Source: Corynebacterium sp. HMSC074A01
GTDB taxonomy: Bacteria; Actinomycetota; Actinomycetes; Mycobacteriales; Mycobacteriaceae
NCBI RefSeq assembly: GCF_001831515.1
Contig: NZ_KV825598.1
Coordinates: 145,703-209,702 of the forward strand
Reading direction: 5' to 3'
Length of the DNA stretch: 64,000 bases
Below the pieces are notes generated by a model. It ran no database searches and had not been told where the DNA came from. It saw nothing but the letters and a program-made list of their open reading frames with translations. Positions 17,617 to 25,508 of the stretch are shown here, piece after piece (position 1 is the stretch's first letter; each line of letters starts with the position of its first letter). Made by a program: the position numbers and the translations under genes.

Positions 17617-18159
17617 ATGAGACGTCTCTTCGCAGCGATCGTCCCACCAGATGAGGTCCGCGAGCACCTCGTCACCGCCTTGCGCCCAATCAGGGACTTC
17701 TCCGGCACTGAAACGCGCTGGACCGACCCCGACAACTGGCACATCACCTGCGCCTTCTACGGCAGCCAGCCCAACGACGCCGCCGCCGTGAGCGACCACC
17801 TCTCGCAGGCGACTGCGTTTACTCGGCCTCTTCGCCTCCACCTGCGCGGCGCGGGCTGCTTTGACCGCCGCACCCTGTGGATCGGCGTCGGCGGGGACAA
17901 AGCGCCGCTCAAAGACCTGATGGCGGACTGCCAACTCGACCCAGAGCAGTGGCACCGCCAGCGCGCCCACCTGACCGTCGCCCGCAAAGGCACCAGGACA
18001 CGGGACATGCTGCTTCTCGACGACCACGCCCACGCCCTCTCCGTCTACTCCGGCCCCGACTTCACCGTGGATGAAGTCCACCTCATGGAGTCCCACCTCG
18101 GCCGGGGCCGCAGCGGCGGGCCGAAGTACGAGGTGGTGGACACGTTCTACCTGCGCTAG
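17617..18159 (+). CDS. thpR: RNA 2',3'-cyclic phosphodiesterase (2'-5' RNA ligase family)
   Basis: A 180-residue 2H phosphoesterase. The two catalytic HxT/S motifs are H42-I-T44 in WHITCAFYG and HLTVAR near residue 112. The family opens 2',3'-cyclic phosphates on RNA and shows 2'-5' ligase activity in vitro. Length is normal. The ATG follows a TAGCGT -10 box by 7 nt, so the mRNA is probably leaderless. The stop TAG shares CTAG with the convergent HNH protein gene. Confidence 0.88.
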   Translation: MRRLFAAIVPPDEVREHLVTALRPIRDFSGTETRWTDPDNWHITCAFYGSQPNDAAAVSDHLSQATAFTRPLRLHLRGAGCFDRRTLWIGVGGDKAPLKDLMADCQLDPEQWHRQRAHLTVARKGTRTRDMLLLDDHAHALSVYSGPDFTVDEVHLMESHLGRGRSGGPKYEVVDTFYLR

Positions 18160-19577
18160 GCGGGGAGGAGCTCCGCGAGCGCTCGCTCGACGTAGCTGGA
18201 GGGGTCGTAGTCGGGGAGTACGTCTTTGGGCTGGAAGGTCATGCCGTACTCGTCTTCCAGCGCCGCGATGCGTGCCTTGGCCTCCGTGAGGTCCTGGTCG
18301 CGGTCGAAGTCGTCGAGGATGGCGTGGCCCTTGGCGTTGAACTCCGCCGTCCGTGCCCGGTTCGCGCGCACGCTGGCGAGGCTGGAGCGCCACCGGGGGT
18401 TGGTCGGGGTGACCTGTCGGCCAAGGAGCCCGTCCGGCTCGTTGATCTCGTAGGTGCCGTCGGAAAACAGCCAGATGATGTCGCCGGTGACCGGGTCGGG
18501 GACGTAGCTCGCCCGCTTATCCGTCTTCAGGTTGTGGTGGTGCTGGCACAGTGGGAACAGGTTGCCCGGGGTGGTCTCGCCGCCCTCGTCGAAGGGGATG
18601 CGGTGGTCTAGCTGGCACGAGTGTGCCGGCGCGGTACAGCCGGGGTAGACGCAGGTGCCGTCGCGAGCGGTGACGTAGTCGCGCATCTCGGCAGTCGGGC
18701 TGTAGCTGGGCGTGGAGGCGTTGGCAGCTTCGTCCATGTCCAGCACTTTCGCCCCGGTTTTGGCGATCCACTCATCGAGCGCTGCCGTTGCCTCAGGCCC
18801 CGTCCAGCCATGGCCGGGGAACTGCACTGGATCACCCGGCTCGCGGCCTTTCGGCGCGTAGCAGTGCAGGACTGGCGCATTCGTGGGGGTGACCTCGCCG
18901 GTGAGCAGCTTGATCATGGCTTCGGCCAGTGTCACCTTGTGCTCGCGCGCCGCCGCCATGATGCTCTTTCGGCACCGGGCGGCGCTGAGCTCGTTTGTGT
19001 TCAGCTGCACGATGGACTGCTCGACCCCGTCCAACAGGAAGGCATCGAAGCTGACCTGCTCCTGCGAGCGGGAGCGTTCGCGCTGTTTGCGCTGCTTCTG
19101 GTCGTAGGCGCGCTCCGGGTCGATCTGTCGGATCAGCTCCCGGATGCGGCGGGTCACCGTGTGGCGTTGGGGCATGTGCTGGTTGGTGCGGGGGGGGGTG
19201 AAGAGGGAGGTCAACGCATCGTCGATAAGCGAGAGCGCCTCGGGGTCGACCTTTTCCCCGAGCTCGGCGAGGACCCGCTCGATGGCGACGAGGTGCGACA
19301 TGTCGAGCAGGCGGGAGGCGCGGTGGAGCGCTTGCAGGCGCGGGAGGAGGCCCAGCGTGGCGAAGGCGAGGATGCCGCGCTCGACGAAGCCTTTCGACCA
19401 CGCGGTGGCCTGCTGGATTTGAGTCACACGCATGTCGAAGTCTTCGATTTCGGTGTCGATGTACGGGGAAAAGACGGCGAAGTGGGCGTCGCGGACGGCT
19501 TGGCCGGCGGAACTTATTGGGTCGTCGGGTCGTTGGGTACGGAAATGGGCTGGCGGGCTTTTGGTTGTAGTGGTCAC
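18156..19577 (-). CDS. DUF222 / HNH endonuclease domain protein (13E12-like)
   Basis: A 473-residue protein of the actinobacterial DUF222-HNH family, often present in many copies per genome. The N-terminal DUF222 region (about 20-300) is helical; the C-terminal HNH motif is in CVYPGCTAPAHSCQLDHRI followed by LFPLCQHHHNLKT, with paired zinc cysteines. Nuclease activity is inferred. The GTG start at 19577 is chosen for a GAGGGG Shine-Dalgarno 7 nt upstream. A run of nine C on the coding strand (19190-19198) lies within codons for TPPR and is a possible slippage site. Confidence 0.82.
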   Translation of the reverse strand: MTTTTKSPPAHFRTQRPDDPISSAGQAVRDAHFAVFSPYIDTEIEDFDMRVTQIQQATAWSKGFVERGILAFATLGLLPRLQALHRASRLLDMSHLVAIERVLAELGEKVDPEALSLIDDALTSLFTPPRTNQHMPQRHTVTRRIRELIRQIDPERAYDQKQRKQRERSRSQEQVSFDAFLLDGVEQSIVQLNTNELSAARCRKSIMAAAREHKVTLAEAMIKLLTGEVTPTNAPVLHCYAPKGREPGDPVQFPGHGWTGPEATAALDEWIAKTGAKVLDMDEAANASTPSYSPTAEMRDYVTARDGTCVYPGCTAPAHSCQLDHRIPFDEGGETTPGNLFPLCQHHHNLKTDKRASYVPDPVTGDIIWLFSDGTYEINEPDGLLGRQVTPTNPRWRSSLASVRANRARTAEFNAKGHAILDDFDRDQDLTEAKARIAALEDEYGMTFQPKDVLPDYDPSSYVERALAELLPA

Positions 19578-19678
19578 GGTGTCACCCCTCGAAATGAACT
19601 TTCCTTCAAAGTAGCGCACGCATGTTCTATTCGCAAGGGTTATCGCAGAGGAGATTTGGAAATGGTGGCCTACCTGTG

Positions 19679-20212
19679 CTAATTCGCGTGCTTTGCGATG
19701 TTCCGTTTAACCACAGCGGGCACGCCTGCGGCGAGCGAGTCGTCGGGAAGGTCCTTCGTCACGACCGCCCCCGCAGCGATCACGCACCGGTCGCCGATGT
19801 GCACGCCCGGCATGACCATGGCGCCCGCGCCGAACCAGCAGTTTTCGCCGATCACGATGGGTTTCGCGCGCTCCCAGCCAGCGGCGCGATCGTCGGGGTC
19901 GAGCGGGTGCTCCACCGTAATGAGCTGGCAGCCGGGCCCGAAGAGGGTGCCCGCGCCGATGGCCACGTCCGCGATGTCGAGGATGGTGCAGTTGAAGTTC
20001 ATGAAGCAGCCCGGCCCAAAGCGTGTGTTTGCCCCGTACTCCAGGTGGAGCGGCGCCCAGATCTCGGGGACCTCGCTCGATGGGAAGATTTCGGCCAAAA
20101 GTTCCCGGGCGCGTTGGGGGTCGGTGTTGTGGAGGGCGTTGAACTCGCGAAGCAGCGCCCAACCTGGCTGGTGGTCGGGCAAGGTCTCCGGCTTATACCA
20201 ATCATTCGTCAT
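19679..20212 (-). CDS. sugar O-acetyltransferase (maltose/galactoside acetyltransferase-like)
   Basis: A trimeric left-handed beta-helix acetyl-CoA-dependent transferase of 177 residues, normal for the Maa/LacA family. Hexapeptide repeats run over the C-terminal two thirds (FGPGCFMNFNC, IGENCWFGAGAMVMPGVHIG) and the active-site histidine lies in LITVEHPLD. The natural acceptor is unknown. The start is fixed by a TACCCT box 6 nt upstream on the minus strand, overlapping the promoter of the divergent LysE gene. Confidence 0.87.
   Translation of the reverse strand: MTNDWYKPETLPDHQPGWALLREFNALHNTDPQRARELLAEIFPSSEVPEIWAPLHLEYGANTRFGPGCFMNFNCTILDIADVAIGAGTLFGPGCQLITVEHPLDPDDRAAGWERAKPIVIGENCWFGAGAMVMPGVHIGDRCVIAAGAVVTKDLPDDSLAAGVPAVVKRNIAKHAN
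20085..20103. repeat. dispersed inverted repeat, copy 5
   Basis: AAGATTT-CGGCC-AAAAGTT, two mismatches in the left arm; inside the acetyltransferase gene. Confidence 0.45.
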
Positions 20213-20229
20213 GCGGTTAGGGTAAATGC
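20213..20229. promoter_or_regulatory. 17-bp divergent promoter with superposed -10 boxes
   Basis: TAGGGTA (20218-20224) reads as TAGGGT forward and TACCCT in reverse, each 6 nt from a start codon. This is the shortest divergent gap in the window. Confidence 0.65.
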
Positions 20230-20808
20230 ATGTTTCTGCTTCTTGCCACGTGGATCGCGGCGATTGCGAGCCCGGGCCCGGACCTCTTCCAGCTCATCCG
20301 CGTGGGCACGAAGGATCGGCGCGCCGGGGTGTTGTGTGCGCTGGGGATCATGGTGGGCAACACGTGCTGGATTGTGGCGTCGATAGCTGGGCTGAGCGCG
20401 CTGGTGAATACGTTTCCGCAGGTCCTTGCGGTGCTGCAGCTGGTGGGCGGCGCGTACCTCGGCTGGATGGGGCTGAGCGCGATCCGCAACGCCAGTAACC
20501 CGGACGTGCCGGCGGCGTCGACGGTGCGCAAGCCCTTTCGCCTCGGCTTGGCCACGAACCTTTCCAACCCGAAGGCCATCCTCTTCTTCGGGGCGATCTT
20601 CGCGCAGTTTAATGCCGGGGTAATTGAAGCGCTGCTGCTGATCGTGACGGGCGTGGTCTGGTTCGTGGGGTTCGCACTTTTGGCCGCAAAGTTGGGCGGG
20701 GTCATCAAAACCTATGGTCACGTGGTGGACAAGGTCACCGGCGCGATCTTCGTGGCGCTCGCAGCGTGGATGATCTTCAGTGGGGCGCGCACAATTTTGT
20801 TACCCTAA
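20230..20808 (+). CDS. LysE family translocator
   Basis: A 192-residue exporter of the LysE/RhtB family with about five to six membrane helices; the family motif PGPDLF follows the first helix, and LGLATNLSNPKAILFFGAIFAQF is typical. Members export basic amino acids, homoserine or threonine; substrate is unknown here. Leaderless start from TAGGGT 6 nt upstream. It contains a weak copy of the dispersed inverted repeat (20675-20693). The -10 box of the next gene is embedded in its last codons. Confidence 0.86.
   Translation: MFLLLATWIAAIASPGPDLFQLIRVGTKDRRAGVLCALGIMVGNTCWIVASIAGLSALVNTFPQVLAVLQLVGGAYLGWMGLSAIRNASNPDVPAASTVRKPFRLGLATNLSNPKAILFFGAIFAQFNAGVIEALLLIVTGVVWFVGFALLAAKLGGVIKTYGHVVDKVTGAIFVALAAWMIFSGARTILLP
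20675..20693. repeat. dispersed inverted repeat, copy 6
   Basis: CACTTTT-GGCCG-CAAAGTT, one mismatch in each arm at symmetric outer positions; inside the LysE gene. Confidence 0.45.
20801..20806 (+). promoter_or_regulatory. -10 box TACCCT of the SDR gene
   Basis: Overlaps the final codons of the LysE gene and lies 6 nt before the next ATG, which suggests a separate leaderless transcript inside an apparent operon. Confidence 0.5.
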
Positions 20809-20812
20809 ACAC

Positions 20813-21526
20813 ATGACAGTACAAAAAGTAGCGGTAGTCACTGGCGGTTCTGCAGGTATTGGCGCGGCGGCAGCTCGTGCGTTGGCACAGGACGGCTGGC
20901 ACGTTGTCGTCGCGGCGCGGCGTCTGGACAAGTGCGAGGCGATCGCCAAGGAGATTGGCGGGGTTGCGGCGGAGTTGGATGTGACGGATCAGGTGAGCGT
21001 CGATAAGCTTGCGGCCCAGCTCGAGCGGGTCGACCTGGTAGTCAACAACGCGGGCGGCGCGAAGGAACTCGACTTTCTGCGGGACGCGAACGATGCGGAC
21101 TGGGAGTGGATGTTTGAGACGAATGTGATGGGTACGATGCGGGTCACCCGCGCGCTGTACCCGCAGCTCAAGGCGTCGGAGGGCCTGGTGATCAACGTCG
21201 GTTCGGTCGCGGGCACGGACGCGTACAAGGGCGGGTCCGGCTACAACGCGGCGAAGTACGGGCTGCGTGGTATCACCCGTGCATTTCGCCGCGAGGAGGC
21301 CGAGCAAAACATCCGCGTCACCGAGATCGACCCGGGCCGCGTGAAGACGGACTTCTCGCTCAACCGGTTCAAGGGCGACGAGGCGAAGGCGGCCGCCGTC
21401 TACGAGGGCAAGCTCAACCTCACCGCGGAAGACATCGCGGAGGCGATCCGCTGGGTGGCGAGCCTGCCACCACACGTGAACATCGACACCCTCAACATCA
21501 TGCCGACTGACCAGGCCGAGCGTTAG
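20813..21526 (+). CDS. SDR family oxidoreductase (YdfG-like)
   Basis: A classical short-chain dehydrogenase/reductase of 237 residues. The cofactor motif is TGGSAGIGAAAA (about 10-21), NNAGG marks the middle, and the active site is Y-x-x-x-K in YNAAKYG with a preceding serine in NVGSVAG. An arginine after the second strand (AARR) suggests NADP preference. The closest recognised relatives are the 3-hydroxy acid dehydrogenases (YdfG). The start follows the TACCCT box by 6 nt. Confidence 0.86.
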   Translation: MTVQKVAVVTGGSAGIGAAAARALAQDGWHVVVAARRLDKCEAIAKEIGGVAAELDVTDQVSVDKLAAQLERVDLVVNNAGGAKELDFLRDANDADWEWMFETNVMGTMRVTRALYPQLKASEGLVINVGSVAGTDAYKGGSGYNAAKYGLRGITRAFRREEAEQNIRVTEIDPGRVKTDFSLNRFKGDEAKAAAVYEGKLNLTAEDIAEAIRWVASLPPHVNIDTLNIMPTDQAER

Positions 21527-21530
21527 CGAC

Positions 21531-21536
21531 TATCGT
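21531..21536 (+). promoter_or_regulatory. -10 box TATCGT of the ybjQ-like gene
   Basis: Lies 7 nt before the ATG at 21544, with no Shine-Dalgarno; probable leaderless start. Confidence 0.5.
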
Positions 21537-21543
21537 TGGTCAT

Positions 21544-21840
21544 ATGATTCTGACTATGACCCCGAACGTCGAAGGCCGCCAGATCACCGAGTACATGCGC
21601 GTGATCGGCGGCGAAACCATCATCGGTCTCGCCATGTTCCGCGACTTCGCAGGTCGCGTCCAGTCGCAGGAGGGCGAGGTCATCCAGGCGCGCGACTCCG
21701 CACTCAACGAGCTGTGGAACCGCGCCCAGCAGATGGGCGCCGACGCCGTGGTCTCCGTCGACGTGCAGTACGACGCCCTCGGCGCGGACAACAGCCTGCT
21801 CATGGTTACCGCCACCGGCACGGCAGTGAAGTTGGCGTAA
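21544..21840 (+). CDS. YbjQ/UPF0145 family protein
   Basis: A 98-residue protein matching the YbjQ family: RVIGGETIIGLAMFRDF near the start, ARDSALNELWNRAQQMGADAVVSVDVQYDAL in the middle. Family members form pentameric rings of unknown function, reported as heavy-metal-binding-like in some annotations. The S4-domain gene begins at the base after its stop, so the two are coupled. Confidence 0.83.
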   Translation: MILTMTPNVEGRQITEYMRVIGGETIIGLAMFRDFAGRVQSQEGEVIQARDSALNELWNRAQQMGADAVVSVDVQYDALGADNSLLMVTATGTAVKLA

Positions 21841-22134
21841 ATGGACGTCGCAATTTCCGGAGACTCGATCCGGCTCGGCCAATTCCTCAAGCTCGCTAAC
21901 CTCGTCGAGTCCGGCGGGCACGCAAAAGAAGTCATCGCGGCCGGCGAGGTGCAGGTCAACGGCGAGGTTGTCACCTCGCGGGGCTTCTCGCTTGTCGACG
22001 CCGACGTGGTCGACCTCGCCGGCACCTCCGCCACCGTCGTCACTGGCGCTGAAGACGCTGAAGACCAAGACTACTTCGACGAACGCACCGCCAACGACGA
22101 CTTCGACCCCGAAAAGTGGCGCAACCTGCCCTAA
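21841..22134 (+). CDS. S4 domain RNA-binding protein (YbcJ-like)
   Basis: A 97-residue protein with a single S4 RNA-binding domain (IRLGQFLKLANLVESGGHAKE, then GEVQVNGEVVTSRG) and an acidic C-terminal tail. Small S4 proteins of this type bind rRNA or ribosomes; no specific target can be assigned. The ATG directly follows the TAA of the YbjQ gene. Confidence 0.83.
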   Translation: MDVAISGDSIRLGQFLKLANLVESGGHAKEVIAAGEVQVNGEVVTSRGFSLVDADVVDLAGTSATVVTGAEDAEDQDYFDERTANDDFDPEKWRNLP

Positions 22135-22180
22135 ACTACGATGGGCGTTTAACTTCGTCAGGTTGGAGGAGACCCTATTC

Positions 22181-22906
22181 ATGCCCGCTTTCAGTGCCGA
22201 GCCCGGAATGCCCTACTGGCAGGACCTACTCACGCCGGATCAACAGAAGTCCACGTACTTCTACTCCAAGCTCCTCGGTTGGGAGACCACTGGCGAGACC
22301 TACCGGGTGGCTAAGAAGGAAGGCCTCCCAGTCGCCGGCATTGTCCCCGGGGAGCAGGCCGCGTGGGTGACATACTTCCTGGGTAACGCCGATGTGGAAA
22401 AGTTTGGCGGAAAAGTTGTCGCCTCCTCCGAGGTGTCGCTGGGCCGGATGCACGTGTGCCAGGATCCGGCTGGCGGCGTCTTCGGCCTGATCGAGCCCGC
22501 CGGCGAGGAACAGTTCGTCGCTGCCGGCGAGCCGGGGGTGCCGGTTTGGTACGAGTACAGCGCCCCGAACATGGAAGCAATCGACTTCTACGGCGACCTT
22601 TTCGACTGGGAAATCAAGGAGTCGGAGGGCTACTACCTCGCGATGGTGGAGGGTTCGCCTTTCCTCGGGATGCGCGTGGAGGAGAACCCGGCCGGCTGGC
22701 AGAGCTTTTTGGGAGTCCCGAATATTTCCGAGGCGCGCCAGCAGGTGGAGATGCTCGGCGGCAAGGTCCTCGCCGGCCCGGGGGACTCGCCCTTCGGCCC
22801 GATGCTCGCCATGCAGGACCCGACCGGCGCCCACGCCTTCCTCGTCGAGGCCCCCGAGCCCGCCCCGGAGGAGTTCAGCGAAGCGGACTCGGTCCTCGAG
22901 CTCTAG
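22181..22906 (+). CDS. VOC family protein with two glyoxalase-like domains
   Basis: A 241-residue protein with two vicinal-oxygen-chelate domains (about 8-115 and 125-235), each with the WxDLxTPD...FY..LFGW-type opening (WQDLLTPDQQKSTYFYSKLLGW and the second in YEYSAPNMEAIDFYGDLFDW region). It resembles the actinobacterial Cfp30B/27-kDa antigen group; enzymatic activity is unknown. A GGAGGA Shine-Dalgarno lies 10-11 nt before the ATG. The stop shares CTAG with the convergent unknown gene. Confidence 0.82.
   Translation: MPAFSAEPGMPYWQDLLTPDQQKSTYFYSKLLGWETTGETYRVAKKEGLPVAGIVPGEQAAWVTYFLGNADVEKFGGKVVASSEVSLGRMHVCQDPAGGVFGLIEPAGEEQFVAAGEPGVPVWYEYSAPNMEAIDFYGDLFDWEIKESEGYYLAMVEGSPFLGMRVEENPAGWQSFLGVPNISEARQQVEMLGGKVLAGPGDSPFGPMLAMQDPTGAHAFLVEAPEPAPEEFSEADSVLEL
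22399..22417. repeat. dispersed inverted repeat, copy 7
   Basis: AAAGTTT-GGCGG-AAAAGTT, two mismatches in the left arm; inside the VOC gene. Confidence 0.45.
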
Positions 22907-23631
22907 TTCCGGAAGAAGTCGGCGAGGTCGCGCACTTTTCGACGCGCCTCCGCCGGCGTCTGAATGTAGTGCGTCGAGTGGTAGGTCTCCGCGCCCTCGA
23001 TTTTCGCGCCGATGGAATCTGCAGTTCCGACCTGGGTAAAGGTGGGCACATCCAGGGGCACAACTTTTGTGGGAAAAGTGAGGGCGACTTTGTCGGCACC
23101 ATCCGGAATGTAGCCACACCCAGAGGAAAACGCCCATACGGCAACTGTTTCTGCGCCATTAGCGCGGGCGAAATCTACGGCTCGGGAAGCTGCACCAACG
23201 TCATCCACATCCAGCACCGCGCACCCGGAGAGCTGCGCGAGCGCCGCTGCTTCCGGGCGGAAGAAGTGCTCCTTGGCAACCTTCGGCCCGTCCCACAGGC
23301 TGATGATCCAGGACGTGGACTCTCCGAAGATCTCACCCAACTCGCAACTTTTCTGCGAAATGTTGTCCGTGTAGGCCACCCCGGGCATCGTGTGGTCGAC
23401 CGCGGAGCCGAGCATGAGCATCGCCGCGTGTGTGATCCGGTCCGGTAGCAGGGCGAGGTACTGGGGAGACTCCGGATCGTAGGTGGACTCGATGTAGCTG
23501 CGTAGCTGCTCGAGTTGGAGGTCGTCGGGAAGCTGGCGGTCCACGCCGCCCACGTTGAAGTTCGGGTCGCCCTGGATGTTCTCCGGGTACTCGTCTACCA
23601 AATCCTCACCCGCTTCTCCGGGGCGATCCAC
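22903..23631 (-). CDS. hypothetical protein, function not recognised
   Basis: About 242 residues if started at GTG 23631; TTG at 23601 would give 232. It overlaps the end of the M13 peptidase gene by up to 37 bp, so translation is probably coupled. No known motif is recognised. The N-terminal part is acidic and contains LQLEQLRSYIESTYD; the centre has a possible Rossmann-like VLDVDDVGAASRAVDFA and VAVWAFSSGCGYI. There is no signal peptide or membrane helix. Two copies of the dispersed inverted repeat (23062 and 23346) lie inside it. Confidence 0.65.
   Translation of the reverse strand: MDRPGEAGEDLVDEYPENIQGDPNFNVGGVDRQLPDDLQLEQLRSYIESTYDPESPQYLALLPDRITHAAMLMLGSAVDHTMPGVAYTDNISQKSCELGEIFGESTSWIISLWDGPKVAKEHFFRPEAAALAQLSGCAVLDVDDVGAASRAVDFARANGAETVAVWAFSSGCGYIPDGADKVALTFPTKVVPLDVPTFTQVGTADSIGAKIEGAETYHSTHYIQTPAEARRKVRDLADFFRN
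23062..23080. repeat. dispersed inverted repeat, copy 8
   Basis: AACTTTT-GTGGG-AAAAGTG, one terminal mismatch; inside the unknown gene. Confidence 0.6.
23346..23364. repeat. dispersed inverted repeat, copy 9
   Basis: AACTTTT-CTGCG-AAATGTT, one mismatch; inside the unknown gene. Confidence 0.55.
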
Positions 23632-25490
23632 ATCTTGGAATCCGGCTCCACATCAAACGCCTCGTAGAACTCGGCGACGTTGGCTGCAATGACGTTGCAG
23701 CGGAACTCGTTCGGCGAGTGCGGGTCGATGGCCAGCAGCTGCGCAGCCATCTCCGGGCGGGTCTTCGAGCGCCAGACACGCGCCCAGGCGAGGAAGAGGC
23801 GCTGGAAGCCGGTGTACTCGCCGTCGAGGTCGCCGAAGGGGGCGAGTGGGCCGTCGTCAAGCGAACGCTCCTTGAGGTAACGCTCATAGGCCACGACGGC
23901 GATGCCGAGGCCGCCGAGGTCGCCGATGTTTTCGCCGAGGGTGAACTCGCCGTTGACACCGCGGGAGTCCTCGCCGAGCACGGACGGGACCAGGCCGTCG
24001 AACTGGTCGACGAGCTGCTTGGTCAGTGCCTCGAAGTTCGCGCGGTCCTCATCGGTCCACCAAGAGTTGAGGTTGCCCGCGCCGTCGTAGCGCGAGCCCT
24101 GGTCGTCGAAGCCGTGGCCGATCTCGTGGCCGATGACCGCGCCGATCGCGCCGAAGTTCTCGGCCGCGTCAGCTTCCGGGTCGAAGAACGGCGGCTGCAG
24201 GATCGCGGCGGGGAACGTGATGTCGTTGATCACCGGGTTGTAGAAGGCGTTGACCGTCTGCGGGGTGGTCACCCACTCGGAGCGATCCGCCGGCTTGCCG
24301 ATCTTGGACAGCTGGTAGTCGTGCTCGAAGGCGCTGCCGCGGCGAACGTTGTCGACCAATTGCTCCGGGTCAAACTCCAAGCCTTCGAAGCTGCGCCAGC
24401 GGTCCGGGTAGCCGATCTTGGCCTGGAACTGGCCGAGCTTTTCCAGCGCGCGCTCGCGGGTGCCCTCGGTCATCCAATCCAGCGCGCTGATGCGCTCGCG
24501 GTAGGCGGCGAGCAGGTAGTCCACCAGCTCGAGCATGTGCTGCTTGCTCGAGGGCGGGAAGTGCTTCTCGACGTACACCTGCCCAATCTCCTCGCCCACC
24601 AAAGACTCCGCGAGGCCCACGGCGCGCTTCCACCGGTCGCGCTGCTCGGTCGCCCCGGAGAGCTTCGTGCCGTAGAACTCGAAATTCGCCTGCCCAATCT
24701 CCTCGGTGAGCACGCCGGCGCGGGCGCGCAGGATGTTCCACGCGGCCCACAGCTGCCAATCTGCCAGGGTTTCGGGGCGCAGCATGGCGTCCAAGTCTTC
24801 GATGTAGGAGGGCATCATGGCGATGACTTTGCCGTCGTTAAGCCCGGAGGCGCGCAGCAGCGCTTGGACGTTTGAGGGGAGCGCATCCAGCGTGGTCGGG
24901 TTGTAGGTGGCCATCGCGTCGCGGGAGCGGACCACGTCCCAGTGGCTGCCGGCGAGGCTGGACTCTAAGTTGACGATGCGCTCGGCGGCCGTCTTTGGAT
25001 CCAGCCCCAGCAGGTACATCGGCGGCAGGAAACCAAGCATGCGCGCGACGTGTTCCTTGTACGCGGCGAGTGTTTCCGCGTGCTCCTCGGCGCGGTAGTA
25101 GGCCTCGTCCGGCAGGCCCAGACCCGATTGCACCAGGTAGGCGACGGCGTCCTCGGATTGCGAGTCCTTCTCCACCCAGTAGGTGAGCGGCGCACCGATG
25201 CCGACCCGTTCCAGATCCCCGAGCGCGCGGGCGAAGTCCTCCACACTTTTCACCGAAAGTTTGGTCAGGTCCGCATCCAGCGGAGATACACCGGCACCGT
25301 TGACGGTGTCGGTGTCCATGAAGGAGGCGTACAGGGTGGCGCCGAGACTGTCGCCTTGCTGCAGCAGGGCGCGGACGTCCTCCTCCGACTTGTCGCGCAG
25401 GGCGTAGAACGCCCCGTCGATACCGCGGTCGGCGGGAATCTCGTGCTCGCGCACCCAGTCGCCGTTGACTAGCTCAAATAAGTCATGCAT
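23595..25490 (-). CDS. M13 family zinc metallopeptidase (neprilysin/PepO-like)
   Basis: An oligopeptidase of 631 residues, the usual length for bacterial PepO. The zinc motif HEIGH starts at about residue 455 within VIGHEIGHGFDDQGS; the third ligand and neighbouring aspartate are in LGENIGDLGGL, and the substrate-binding NAFYNP is present. There is no signal peptide, so it acts in the cytoplasm unless exported otherwise. A minus-strand TAGAGT (25497-25502) lies 6 nt before the ATG, indicating a leaderless start. A weak copy of the dispersed repeat is at 25244-25262. Confidence 0.9.
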   Translation of the reverse strand: MHDLFELVNGDWVREHEIPADRGIDGAFYALRDKSEEDVRALLQQGDSLGATLYASFMDTDTVNGAGVSPLDADLTKLSVKSVEDFARALGDLERVGIGAPLTYWVEKDSQSEDAVAYLVQSGLGLPDEAYYRAEEHAETLAAYKEHVARMLGFLPPMYLLGLDPKTAAERIVNLESSLAGSHWDVVRSRDAMATYNPTTLDALPSNVQALLRASGLNDGKVIAMMPSYIEDLDAMLRPETLADWQLWAAWNILRARAGVLTEEIGQANFEFYGTKLSGATEQRDRWKRAVGLAESLVGEEIGQVYVEKHFPPSSKQHMLELVDYLLAAYRERISALDWMTEGTRERALEKLGQFQAKIGYPDRWRSFEGLEFDPEQLVDNVRRGSAFEHDYQLSKIGKPADRSEWVTTPQTVNAFYNPVINDITFPAAILQPPFFDPEADAAENFGAIGAVIGHEIGHGFDDQGSRYDGAGNLNSWWTDEDRANFEALTKQLVDQFDGLVPSVLGEDSRGVNGEFTLGENIGDLGGLGIAVVAYERYLKERSLDDGPLAPFGDLDGEYTGFQRLFLAWARVWRSKTRPEMAAQLLAIDPHSPNEFRCNVIAANVAEFYEAFDVEPDSKMWIAPEKRVRIW

Positions 25491-25508
25491 GCCCCCACTC
25501 TAACGGGT

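Noticed and set aside
18156-19577. HNH protein as a homing endonuclease or restriction enzyme
   Set aside because: There is no intron, intein or methyltransferase nearby; DUF222-HNH proteins are a common multicopy actinobacterial family.
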